From NCBI RefSeq assembly GCF_019924045.1, contig NZ_JAHXBN010000017.1, positions 254,063 to 318,062 of the forward strand: a stretch of DNA of 64,000 bases, read 5' to 3'. The translations under genes were made by a program, and so were the position numbers. The notes below the pieces were generated by a model, which did no database searches, was not told the origin of the DNA, and saw nothing but the letters and a program-made list of their open reading frames with translations. Source of the DNA: Dyadobacter fermentans. GTDB taxonomy: Bacteria; Bacteroidota; Bacteroidia; Cytophagales; Spirosomataceae. Shown piece after piece: positions 53,571 through 62,261 of the stretch (positions within the stretch are counted from its first letter, which is position 1; every line of letters begins with the position of its first letter).

Positions 53571-56500
53571 TTGAACATTTTATTTGGCTTTCGCCGGGTA
53601 GTACTGGTAATTACCATATTATGTTATGCTCATTTTGCTACGGCTCAGGCTTTCAGGAATTTGGCTAGCCAGGAAGTCGGTTCCATGTCTAACGCCCGAG
53701 GGGTAGTCCAGGATAAGCAGGGCTTCATGTGGTTTGCCACCTACGCGGGCCTGTTCCGGTATGATTCTCACACGCTGAAAAAATACCTGCATAATTCTTC
53801 CGACCCGAGCTCTATTTCGTCCGACATGCTGAATACCGTTTTCTGCGACTCGAAAGGCGACCTTTGGGTGGGCGGAACGGGCGGGCTCGATCGGTACAAC
53901 CGGGAGACAGACAATTTTACGCACGTCGATCATAATCTGCCTAACACTAATCCCGAACACAACAACAATATCTATTTCATAGCGGAAGACCGTGATCACC
54001 GGTTATTGGTGGGAACACCTTTCGGCCTGAACAGTATCGCGGTTACAAAAGGTGGTATAAAGGTGACCTATATCCTTCACCGTACTTTTGAGGGACTCGA
54101 CAAGGACATTTTTTCGGTAAGCCAAACAAGGCAGGGTGATTTATGGGCGGGAAGCGATAATGGGTTGGTCTATGTGCCCGCCGACGGAAATCCTCCGCAA
54201 GTCTTTCGCTTCAACTCTGCCAATGAATCGCCGCTGATGAATGATTTCCGTACGCAGTACCTGGATGAACGGAACGTAATCTGGCTGGGGCCGAGCTCCG
54301 GCGGGATTGTTCATTTTGATATAGCGACGAAGACGTTCAATCCCATGAAAGATTTTGTCGATCCCGATGGGGCGGCACCTGTTGTAAGCTGCATCCTGCC
54401 CGACGGCAAGGGAAAACTTTGGATCTCGACGCATTCGGGGTTGGCTTTGTTCGATCCCGTTAGCCGAAAGACCTTCTGGTACAGAAACCAGCCGGGCAAT
54501 ATTTATAGTCTGGCCGATAACTACATTCAAACCATGTGTTTGGATCGGCAGGGGGGAGTGTGGCTTGGAACGTACTATTTTGGGATCAGTAATTTCTACC
54601 CGAATGCTCCCCGTTTCGTTTCATGGCCTTTTACAGTGAGCGGTATCTCCGATGTTCGGTATGCCAATTCATGGATGGGCAATAGCAGGGACGGTAAACT
54701 TTGGGTAATCGGGAAGGATCAGAAAAAGTTGCTCTTGTTTGACACCTCGGGTACGCAGACCGGATCGTTCGATCTGAAATTACGGCCCTCCTCCGACTAT
54801 TATCATTTTTACATTGACGGGAATAACACGCTTTGGGGGGCAGGGAATACGGTGCTGACAAGTTTCAACCTTAACTCGGGGAGCTATCGCCATTATCCCA
54901 CCGTAGTCAGCGGAAGTTATAAGGCAGTGGACGACGGGAGGGTGCACCAGATTCTGGAAGATTCGAAAGGCCGGTTTTGGCTGATAGGCACCTTCGGAGC
55001 ATTATTGTTTGACAAACATACGGGCCGGTTCACAAAATACAAGTCTGTCACCTACTCCCACAGTATACTGGAAGATTCGAAGGGAAATATATGGATAGGC
55101 GGTGGCGACGAGGCATTTGTACTTAAAAATGGCGCCGTCGATTTCGAAGAATTGGCCACGGACAAAAGCAGGGGAGCCGGGAATTTTGCCGCGGTATGGC
55201 GATTGGCGGAAGACGGGGCAGGCAAAATATGGGCAGTCACCCGGCAAGGCTTGCAGAGCTTCGACCCCTCTTCGGGCACATTCCGGCTTGACCCGAAAAT
55301 AACACTTTCAAAAATCGAAGATATCCAGGTAGACAAAAAAGGTTATTTCTGGCTTGCAACAGAAGCCGAGTTGACACGTTACCATCCCGAAAAGCGGACT
55401 CTTCAAACTTACGGTTACCAGGACGGTCTCCCTTTCAACGGAATTTCGCGGCCTGCATCGAGCGTGAAAAGTACGTCGGGCATGCTTTATTTTACGACCA
55501 ACAAAGGGATTTTCCAGTTCTCGCCCAGCCAGGTGACGGCAAGGAGCGGCGCTTCACAGTTAGTATTAACGCAGCTGAAATTATTGGACCGGGAAGTCAG
55601 GGCCGGTGATAATACGGGTTTGCTCGCGCAAAACCTCGATCAAACCCGGGAGTTGACCATGCATCATGACCAGAACATCTTTTCTGTCAGTTTTGCCCTG
55701 CTGAGCTTTCCAAGATCGGAACGAAACCGTTATGCTTACAAGCTGGAAGGGTTCGATAATACCTGGACTAACACGGTTAACCAGTCTGCAACTTATATGA
55801 ACCTGCCGCCGGGAGATTATGTGTTCACGGTACGGGCTGCGAACGGGGATGGTTACTGGAATCCTCAGCCGCTTCGCTTAAAAATCAATATACTGCCGCC
55901 CTGGTGGAAAACCTGGTATGCCTATCTGGCTTATATTTTGCTGATTGCTGCCACTGTGTACGCCGTTACCAGGTTTTTCTGGCTCCGCAGTTCTTTCCGA
56001 AAGGAAAATGCGCTGAACCAGGTCAAACTCGACTTCTTTACCAATGTTTCCCATGAAATAAGGACCCACCTTTCGTTGATTTCAGGGCCTATGCAAAAGG
56101 CTTTTCAACATGCATACGAAGGTAAAACAGTTGAGCATTATCTGGGATTTGCTAAAAACAGTTCTGACCGTTTGCTACTGCTGGTCAATGAGCTGCTCGA
56201 CTTCCGTAAAGTTCAGAGTGGCGGAGTGAGGCTGCAAGTCCGGGAATATGACGTGGTCAAAATCGTGAAAAGCGTTATTGCCGCGTTCGAGCATACTGCG
56301 AAGGAAAAGGACATTGAAACGATGTTCGTATGCCCGGAGACGCCGGTGCTGTTGTGGCTGGATATGGCTCAGATGCAAAAAGTGTTTTATAACCTGCTGA
56401 GCAATGCATATAAATTCACCTCCGAAGGCGGTAAGGTTTTGGTGCGCATCGTGGAAGTCAGCAATGAGGTGAGCATTGCCGTCCAGGACAACGGCAAAGG

Positions 56501-57578
56501 CATACCGGCAGAACATTTGCGGAAACTATTCACATATTACTACCAGGCCGATTCGGAAAAACCTGGTTACGGGATCGGACTGGCGCTTTCCAAGAGCATT
56601 GTGGAACAGCATCGCGGCTACATTACCGCCGAGAGCCGTCTTGAGACCGAAAATATGGCCGGTGGCACAACGTTGACGATCCGGTTGCTGCGTGAGAACC
56701 GGCATTTCTCTCCCGAACAAATTGCACCGAAAAACAGTGATTATGTGGGCAGCACGTTAACGGAAACGGTGGCAAAGTTGACTGCGGCGCACAACGGCGT
56801 CTCTGCAAAGAAAGCCAATACGATCCTGATTGTCGAGGATAACGACCAGTTACGCGTGTTTATCAGGGAGCTTTTTGAAAGCGAATTCAATACGTTGGAA
56901 GCCGAAAACGGGCTTCGCGGCCTGCAACTTGCCAACGAGCACCTTCCGGACATCGTCCTGTCGGACATCATGATGCCTGATATGAACGGGTTGCAGTTAT
57001 GCGGCCATTTGAAGGAGAATATCACGACTTCACATATACCAGTCGTGTTACTGACGGCAAGGGCACAAAACCAACAGATTATCGAGGGGCTCGCTTCGGG
57101 AGCTGACGATTATTTGGTTAAACCGTTCGATCCGAGGATTCTGGAATTAAAGGTGCGCAACCTGATCCGACTGCGAGACGATTTGAAAGATCGTTACCGT
57201 CAGTCTGTCATAACGGACCACCAGGAGAGCAGAGCCATTGCCCAGGACAAGAACCAGGAGTTCATCATGAAACTTGGCTCACTTGTTAAGGAGCATATTT
57301 CTGATCGTGACTTTGGCGTCAATGAGCTTGCTATGCAGATTGGCATGAGCGTATCTGCATTGTATCGAAAATTGAGATCGCTAACGGGAATGACGATCAA
57401 TGACTTCATGAAAACGATTCGATTCAATGAAGCGAAAAAACTGCTCGATTCGGGCGTTTACAACGTCAGCGAGGTGAGCATGATGATCGGTTTTGACGAC
57501 AGCAAGTATTTCAGTACAGAATTCAAAAAGATTTTTGGCCAAACGCCGACCGAGGCCAGAAAGGGCAGTGGTTTATGA
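53571..57578 (+). CDS. Hybrid two-component system sensor/regulator (HTCS), one-protein
   Basis: 1335 residues, TTG start at 53571 (the only start before the signal peptide ending FATAQ). A periplasmic sensor of two seven-bladed Reg_prop propellers (about 30-690; repeated DKQGFMWFATYAGL, DSKGDLWVGGTGGL) leads to a Y_Y_Y domain (about 695-775). A membrane helix follows (about 782-802), then HisKA with phospho-acceptor His828 in SHEIRTH, an ATPase (Asn941 N-box, GKGI, GYGIGLALSKS), a receiver (about 1085-1200; Asp1132 in LSDIMMPD) and an AraC-type DNA-binding domain (about 1235-1335). HTCS proteins sense oligosaccharides and switch on glycan-use loci. Residue 833, normally Pro after the phospho-acceptor His, is His. 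No susC/susD gene is adjacent. Confidence 0.94.
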   Translation: MNILFGFRRVVLVITILCYAHFATAQAFRNLASQEVGSMSNARGVVQDKQGFMWFATYAGLFRYDSHTLKKYLHNSSDPSSISSDMLNTVFCDSKGDLWVGGTGGLDRYNRETDNFTHVDHNLPNTNPEHNNNIYFIAEDRDHRLLVGTPFGLNSIAVTKGGIKVTYILHRTFEGLDKDIFSVSQTRQGDLWAGSDNGLVYVPADGNPPQVFRFNSANESPLMNDFRTQYLDERNVIWLGPSSGGIVHFDIATKTFNPMKDFVDPDGAAPVVSCILPDGKGKLWISTHSGLALFDPVSRKTFWYRNQPGNIYSLADNYIQTMCLDRQGGVWLGTYYFGISNFYPNAPRFVSWPFTVSGISDVRYANSWMGNSRDGKLWVIGKDQKKLLLFDTSGTQTGSFDLKLRPSSDYYHFYIDGNNTLWGAGNTVLTSFNLNSGSYRHYPTVVSGSYKAVDDGRVHQILEDSKGRFWLIGTFGALLFDKHTGRFTKYKSVTYSHSILEDSKGNIWIGGGDEAFVLKNGAVDFEELATDKSRGAGNFAAVWRLAEDGAGKIWAVTRQGLQSFDPSSGTFRLDPKITLSKIEDIQVDKKGYFWLATEAELTRYHPEKRTLQTYGYQDGLPFNGISRPASSVKSTSGMLYFTTNKGIFQFSPSQVTARSGASQLVLTQLKLLDREVRAGDNTGLLAQNLDQTRELTMHHDQNIFSVSFALLSFPRSERNRYAYKLEGFDNTWTNTVNQSATYMNLPPGDYVFTVRAANGDGYWNPQPLRLKINILPPWWKTWYAYLAYILLIAATVYAVTRFFWLRSSFRKENALNQVKLDFFTNVSHEIRTHLSLISGPMQKAFQHAYEGKTVEHYLGFAKNSSDRLLLLVNELLDFRKVQSGGVRLQVREYDVVKIVKSVIAAFEHTAKEKDIETMFVCPETPVLLWLDMAQMQKVFYNLLSNAYKFTSEGGKVLVRIVEVSNEVSIAVQDNGKGIPAEHLRKLFTYYYQADSEKPGYGIGLALSKSIVEQHRGYITAESRLETENMAGGTTLTIRLLRENRHFSPEQIAPKNSDYVGSTLTETVAKLTAAHNGVSAKKANTILIVEDNDQLRVFIRELFESEFNTLEAENGLRGLQLANEHLPDIVLSDIMMPDMNGLQLCGHLKENITTSHIPVVLLTARAQNQQIIEGLASGADDYLVKPFDPRILELKVRNLIRLRDDLKDRYRQSVITDHQESRAIAQDKNQEFIMKLGSLVKEHISDRDFGVNELAMQIGMSVSALYRKLRSLTGMTINDFMKTIRFNEAKKLLDSGVYNVSEVSMMIGFDDSKYFSTEFKKIFGQTPTEARKGSGL

Positions 57579-57627
57579 GCTGCCCTATTGCTTTTTCTCG
57601 CCGGTTATGGCGTAAACTTCTTTTCAG

Positions 57628-60600
57628 TTAGCTGGCATTCTGTCTTTTTATGTCTTTCGGTTTTTTACCGAAAACTTTGGTAAATTCTCTACTGAAATAT
57701 TTAACATCTTCGAACCCGATGAGCAAGGCCACTTCTCCCACCTGGTAAACACCTGATTCCAGCAGCTTTTTAGCTTCGTGGAAACGGATGGTTTTTACAA
57801 ATTCGTTGATGGTCATTCCCGTTAGCGACCGCATTTTTCGGTACAATACCGAAGTACTCATGCCTATTTGCATGGCCAGGTCATTGACGCCGAAATTGGG
57901 GTCGGAAATGTTCTCGATCAACAGAACTCTCAGTTTTGAAATAAAAGCCTCATTGACGTCCCTGGCAATATTATTGCCGGTTTCGGACTCTGCCACAACC
58001 ACCCGCGAGTAGCGCTCTTTCATATCGTCGCGCAGGCGGATCAGGTTATTGACTTTTAGTGAAATGATGCGCGGGTCGAAGGGCTTGATCAGATAATCGT
58101 CTGCGCCCGCTGCGAGTCCTTCGATAATTTGTTTGTTCTGCGTCCTGGCTGTCAGCAACACGATGGGAATGTGAGCGGTGCTGATATTGTTTTTCATGCT
58201 CCGGCATACTTCCAGACCGTTCATTTCCGGCATCATCACATCGCACAGGACGATGTCCGGAATGTGCTCACCCGCCAGTTCCAGGCCGCGGCGACCGTTT
58301 TCAGCCTCAATGGTGTTGAACTCACCTTCGAAAAGCTCCCGGATAAATGCGCGTAATTCGTCGTTATCCTCGATAATAAGGATCGTGTTGCGCAATTTTT
58401 CTCCGGTGTTGGGGGGCGTTGCCTGGTCGTCAACTTGTTCTGCGGATATACTCGTCATATAATCGATGCTTTTCGCAGCTATCTGTTCCGGCGAGAAATG
58501 TCGGTTACCGCTGAGTAAACGGATAGTCAGAGTGGTGCCGCCGGTCGTAGTTCCGGTGCTTAGCCGGCTCTCGGCATGGAGGTCGCCGTGATGCTGTTCC
58601 ACAATGCTCTTGGAAAGCGCCAGCCCGATCCCGTATCCTGGTTTTCCGGAATCGGCCTGGTAGTAGTAGGTAAATAGTTTTTTGAGGTGCTCGGGAGAAA
58701 TGCCCTTTCCGGTATCCGCTACCGATATTTGCACTTCATTGGACAGTTCAGTGATACGAACGGAGATATTTCCGCCTTCGGGTGTAAACTTATACGCATT
58801 GCTCAGCAGATTATAGAAAACCTTTTGCATCTGGGCAATATCAAACCACAAGAGCACGGGCGTGTCAGGACAAATGAGCGAGGTTTCGATCTGCTTCTCG
58901 CGACTGACGTGTTCGAACGCAGCGATGACGCTTTTAATAATCTTCACCACATTGTGCTCTCCAATCAGGAGTTGCGTGCCTCCGCTCTGGATTTTACGGA
59001 AATCGAGCAATTCATTCAAGAGCAGCATCAGCCGATCGGAGTTGCTTCTTGCGTAATTGAGGCTGTGCGCCGCATCTTCTCCATCTTGAAGCTGCGCGTG
59101 AGCCTTTTCCAACGGCCCGCTGATTAGCGAAAGGTGGGTTCGGATCTCGTGCGATACGTTGGTGAAAAAATCCAGTTTGATCTGATTCAGCGCATTTTCC
59201 TTTCGGAATGAGGTTCGCAGCCAGAAAAACCGGTTGACGGCATAAATGGCTCCTGCCATTAGCAACAGATAAAAGAGATAGGCATACCAGGTTTTCCACC
59301 AGGGTGGGAGGATGGTGATCCCGAGTTTTAGCGGCTCATTCATCCAGAATCCGTCGCCGTTGGCGGCTTTGACCTGGAAAGTATAAGTTCCTGAGGGAAG
59401 GTTTGTATAAGTAGCGGAGGGGATTTCGACGTAGTTCCAGTCGCGGTCTATGCCGTCGATTTTATACGCGTATTTTTTGTGTGAAGAGCGTATGTAACCC
59501 AGCAATGCGAAATCTATCGTAAAAATACTCTGGTCATGTCGGAATGTGATCTCTTTTGTTTTCCAAAGCGGTTCAGGCAGGAGTCCGGTACTATCACCGG
59601 TGGCAACTTCCTTGTTATATAGTCTCAAAGAAGTAAGCACGATAGGGGGGATATCATCATTGACTGCAATAGCAGCCGGATCAAGCGAAAACATTTCTTG
59701 ATTTGTCTCAAAATACAGATTACCGTTGGCATCAGTTACGGCGGAGCCTTGAATCAGTTGGCTATTTTGCGGCAGTCCATCGTCATAGCCATAGGATTGA
59801 AGCGTTCGGTTCTTGGGATGGTATCTAAACAGTTTCTGCGCGGAATTGAGCCACAAATAACCTTGATTATCCGGTACAACGTCTTTGATGTTCCCTCCGG
59901 GCACATCTGCATTTGGCTCAAACTTGTTACTTTTCGAATTGTAATGAAAGAGGGAGGTTGTGCCGGCAGCCCAGATATTACCCGACGGATCTTCGGCTAT
60001 TCGCCAGAAATAGTTGGTTATTTCCGGACCAACGGAAATCTTTTCTAGTGGTGGTGTCTTCAGGGTACCGTGTTCGGGATTGATGCGATAAATTTCATTT
60101 GCACCACCTATCCAGATATTTCGCCGGGAATCTTCGAAGATACTTCGGACACTGATGGTCGCGGGAGTTTGCTTTATGAATATGCCGCGCTTTTGATCGA
60201 ACAACAGCAACCCGTAGTAACCTCCAATCCAGAAGCGCCCGTTGCTATCTATAAAGATGGCAAAGGTTCGGGCATTTACTCGCGCAGATTGTCCCTGTAT
60301 GGTAAGCGGATAATGGTGATAACTTCCGGTGCGCAGACTAAAACTGGTTAAAATGGCATTGCCGGCCGCCCATAGCATATCATTTTCGTCTAGATAGAAA
60401 GAATAGTAGTCGGCCCCTTTCGAAAGTGTCAGATTGAAAGTCGACGGATTTTTACCATGGGCGTCAAACACGAGAAGCTTGTCCTGGTTTGCAGAAATGG
60501 CCCAGATTTGTCCTGCCTTGCCCTTGCCTACCCATGCATTTGAGAACGACCGGGCCCGCAAATCATCGGGTGCAAACGGCCAGGGTTTGAATCGGGGGGA

Positions 60601-61617
60601 GTCAAAATGCAGATAGCTGACGCCGGCGTAGAACGAGCCACACCAAAGGCCGCCTTGTCGGTCCATGTACAAGGAGAAAACAGCGGTGTTGCCCAGGCTG
60701 TTGGGGTCACCCGGGCGATTTACGTACCAATCAGCTTGCAGCGTATGCGGATCGAAGTGAGCAAGCCCTGAGGATGTTGCCAGCCAGTATCTTCCTTTGC
60801 CGTCCGGTAACATTTTAGAAGCTTTGGGAAGTTCGCCGCTGGGCGTTTTGAGTGCTTCAATTGATTTGAAATCTTCGGTAACCGGATTGAATTGATAAAC
60901 GCCTCCGTTGGTGCCTATCCATATGGTATCGTCCTTGTCGGTATAAACAAAAATGAGTTCGTTGAGCTGGACCTGCGTTTTTTGTGACGGAATTCGGTAT
61001 AGCCTGGGGTTACTGCCATCATTCCGGATTTTTACCAACCCATCACCCGTTGCCATCCAGATGTTGCCGGCTTTATCCTCCGCAAGCGACCTTATGAGCA
61101 TTGTCTGAAGGGGAAATTCAGTCTGTAAATGGCGCGTTATCCTGATTTTTCCTTTATCATTTATGATTCGGCACACGCCGCGCTGGGTACCTGCCCAAAT
61201 TTGTTTTTTTCGATCCATTATAACGCAATTGACAGAATTGTCGGGGATTGAATTCGCGTTTGCCGGATTGTGTTCGAAGTTGGTGAAAGTATCTGTGTCG
61301 GGCTGATAAAGATAGAGCCCTGACGTCATCGAAGCGACCCATACATTTCCTTGGGGATCTGTTAGAAGATCCCTGATAAATTTAGGATTGTTATGCTTAT
61401 CAGTGCGGTATAGGTTGAATGTTTGACCATTGTAGCGGTACAATCCGGCTTCGGCGCCAAACCACATGAAACCTTGATTGTCCTGGGTAATTCCCAATGT
61501 AGTAGATAAAGGAACCCCGTTTACTTCTCTGATATTTTTAAAAGCCTGCCCGTACCCCTCAACAAAAAATACTGAAATGCAGACCACCATGATCGTTATG
61601 CGCTGATAGACCGGCAT
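57628..61617 (-). CDS. Hybrid two-component system sensor/regulator (HTCS), paralogue of the convergent gene
   Basis: 1329 residues with the same layout: signal peptide to about residue 24, double Reg_prop sensor (about 28-685), Y_Y_Y, membrane helix (about 778-798), HisKA with His823 in SHEIRTH, ATPase, receiver with Asp1126 in LCDVMMPE, and AraC-type helix-turn-helix (MTINEFVKTIRFHEAKKLL). It differs from the convergent gene mainly in the sensor, so the two likely see different ligands. Parts of the kinase are almost identical at DNA level (a 34-bp identical run, 58590-58623 here and 56580-56613 in the other gene). Only 49 bp separate the two stops, and no terminator was seen there. Confidence 0.94.
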   Translation of the reverse strand: MPVYQRITIMVVCISVFFVEGYGQAFKNIREVNGVPLSTTLGITQDNQGFMWFGAEAGLYRYNGQTFNLYRTDKHNNPKFIRDLLTDPQGNVWVASMTSGLYLYQPDTDTFTNFEHNPANANSIPDNSVNCVIMDRKKQIWAGTQRGVCRIINDKGKIRITRHLQTEFPLQTMLIRSLAEDKAGNIWMATGDGLVKIRNDGSNPRLYRIPSQKTQVQLNELIFVYTDKDDTIWIGTNGGVYQFNPVTEDFKSIEALKTPSGELPKASKMLPDGKGRYWLATSSGLAHFDPHTLQADWYVNRPGDPNSLGNTAVFSLYMDRQGGLWCGSFYAGVSYLHFDSPRFKPWPFAPDDLRARSFSNAWVGKGKAGQIWAISANQDKLLVFDAHGKNPSTFNLTLSKGADYYSFYLDENDMLWAAGNAILTSFSLRTGSYHHYPLTIQGQSARVNARTFAIFIDSNGRFWIGGYYGLLLFDQKRGIFIKQTPATISVRSIFEDSRRNIWIGGANEIYRINPEHGTLKTPPLEKISVGPEITNYFWRIAEDPSGNIWAAGTTSLFHYNSKSNKFEPNADVPGGNIKDVVPDNQGYLWLNSAQKLFRYHPKNRTLQSYGYDDGLPQNSQLIQGSAVTDANGNLYFETNQEMFSLDPAAIAVNDDIPPIVLTSLRLYNKEVATGDSTGLLPEPLWKTKEITFRHDQSIFTIDFALLGYIRSSHKKYAYKIDGIDRDWNYVEIPSATYTNLPSGTYTFQVKAANGDGFWMNEPLKLGITILPPWWKTWYAYLFYLLLMAGAIYAVNRFFWLRTSFRKENALNQIKLDFFTNVSHEIRTHLSLISGPLEKAHAQLQDGEDAAHSLNYARSNSDRLMLLLNELLDFRKIQSGGTQLLIGEHNVVKIIKSVIAAFEHVSREKQIETSLICPDTPVLLWFDIAQMQKVFYNLLSNAYKFTPEGGNISVRITELSNEVQISVADTGKGISPEHLKKLFTYYYQADSGKPGYGIGLALSKSIVEQHHGDLHAESRLSTGTTTGGTTLTIRLLSGNRHFSPEQIAAKSIDYMTSISAEQVDDQATPPNTGEKLRNTILIIEDNDELRAFIRELFEGEFNTIEAENGRRGLELAGEHIPDIVLCDVMMPEMNGLEVCRSMKNNISTAHIPIVLLTARTQNKQIIEGLAAGADDYLIKPFDPRIISLKVNNLIRLRDDMKERYSRVVVAESETGNNIARDVNEAFISKLRVLLIENISDPNFGVNDLAMQIGMSTSVLYRKMRSLTGMTINEFVKTIRFHEAKKLLESGVYQVGEVALLIGFEDVKYFSREFTKVFGKKPKDIKRQNAS

Positions 61618-62261
61618 GTTAGAATAGCTTGGTAAAGGTGATGGTGTGATTACGTTCGATAAATGTACCTTTCACCTTTGTACACTGTCAATGGCCGTCG
61701 AAGATATTCGTAAATAAGACAAGATTGCCCACCATTTTGGCAAGATAACCTCCCATTCCGCGCTCAGATTCTACGCCTTGCTCGTGCCATTTGCAGACTT
61801 CTTGCATAGCCTATACCAATTTTCTCCCCGAATTACAGTGCATATACATCGATTCAGGTCCGCAGAATGCTGATACCTAATCGCTTTGGCAAATTATTCC
61901 CCATTAATGGACAAGTTTTTCAACCTTCCGGACGGTTGGAAAATAATAGCTTTACAAAATGAAAACTGCCAGTGAATAGTTTATGATTTTCTAACCTGGA
62001 ATCATGCGATGAAAGACTTATTTATTTAAATATATGGTAGCTGAAATTTTCGACAAGCATTATATATAAAATAACTTATAGCTATTATTGGGTCGTCTGT
62101 TAATCAATTTAAATGAATATAACTTCACTTATATAGACGGTTTTAGAATGACGATCCTTTTAATATGCCCGCGGAAATAATTGGTATATAGGATACTTCC
62201 ATTATTCACACACTTCGTAAATGTATCATGAAAAATAATTGAATTTAAACCTCCGTTTTTT
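61618..62261. other. AT-rich intergenic region
   Basis: 644 bp between divergent genes. It contains an inverted repeat AAAGGTGA (61634-61641)/TCACCTTT (61672-61679) about 17 bp before the HTCS start, which could be an operator. The stretch around 62020-62110 is very AT-rich. No consensus promoter, RNA gene or further open frame could be supported. Confidence 0.5.

Noticed and set aside
61618..62261. tRNA or small RNA gene in the right intergenic region
   Set aside because: No cloverleaf, T-loop motif or terminator-like hairpin with T-run was found.
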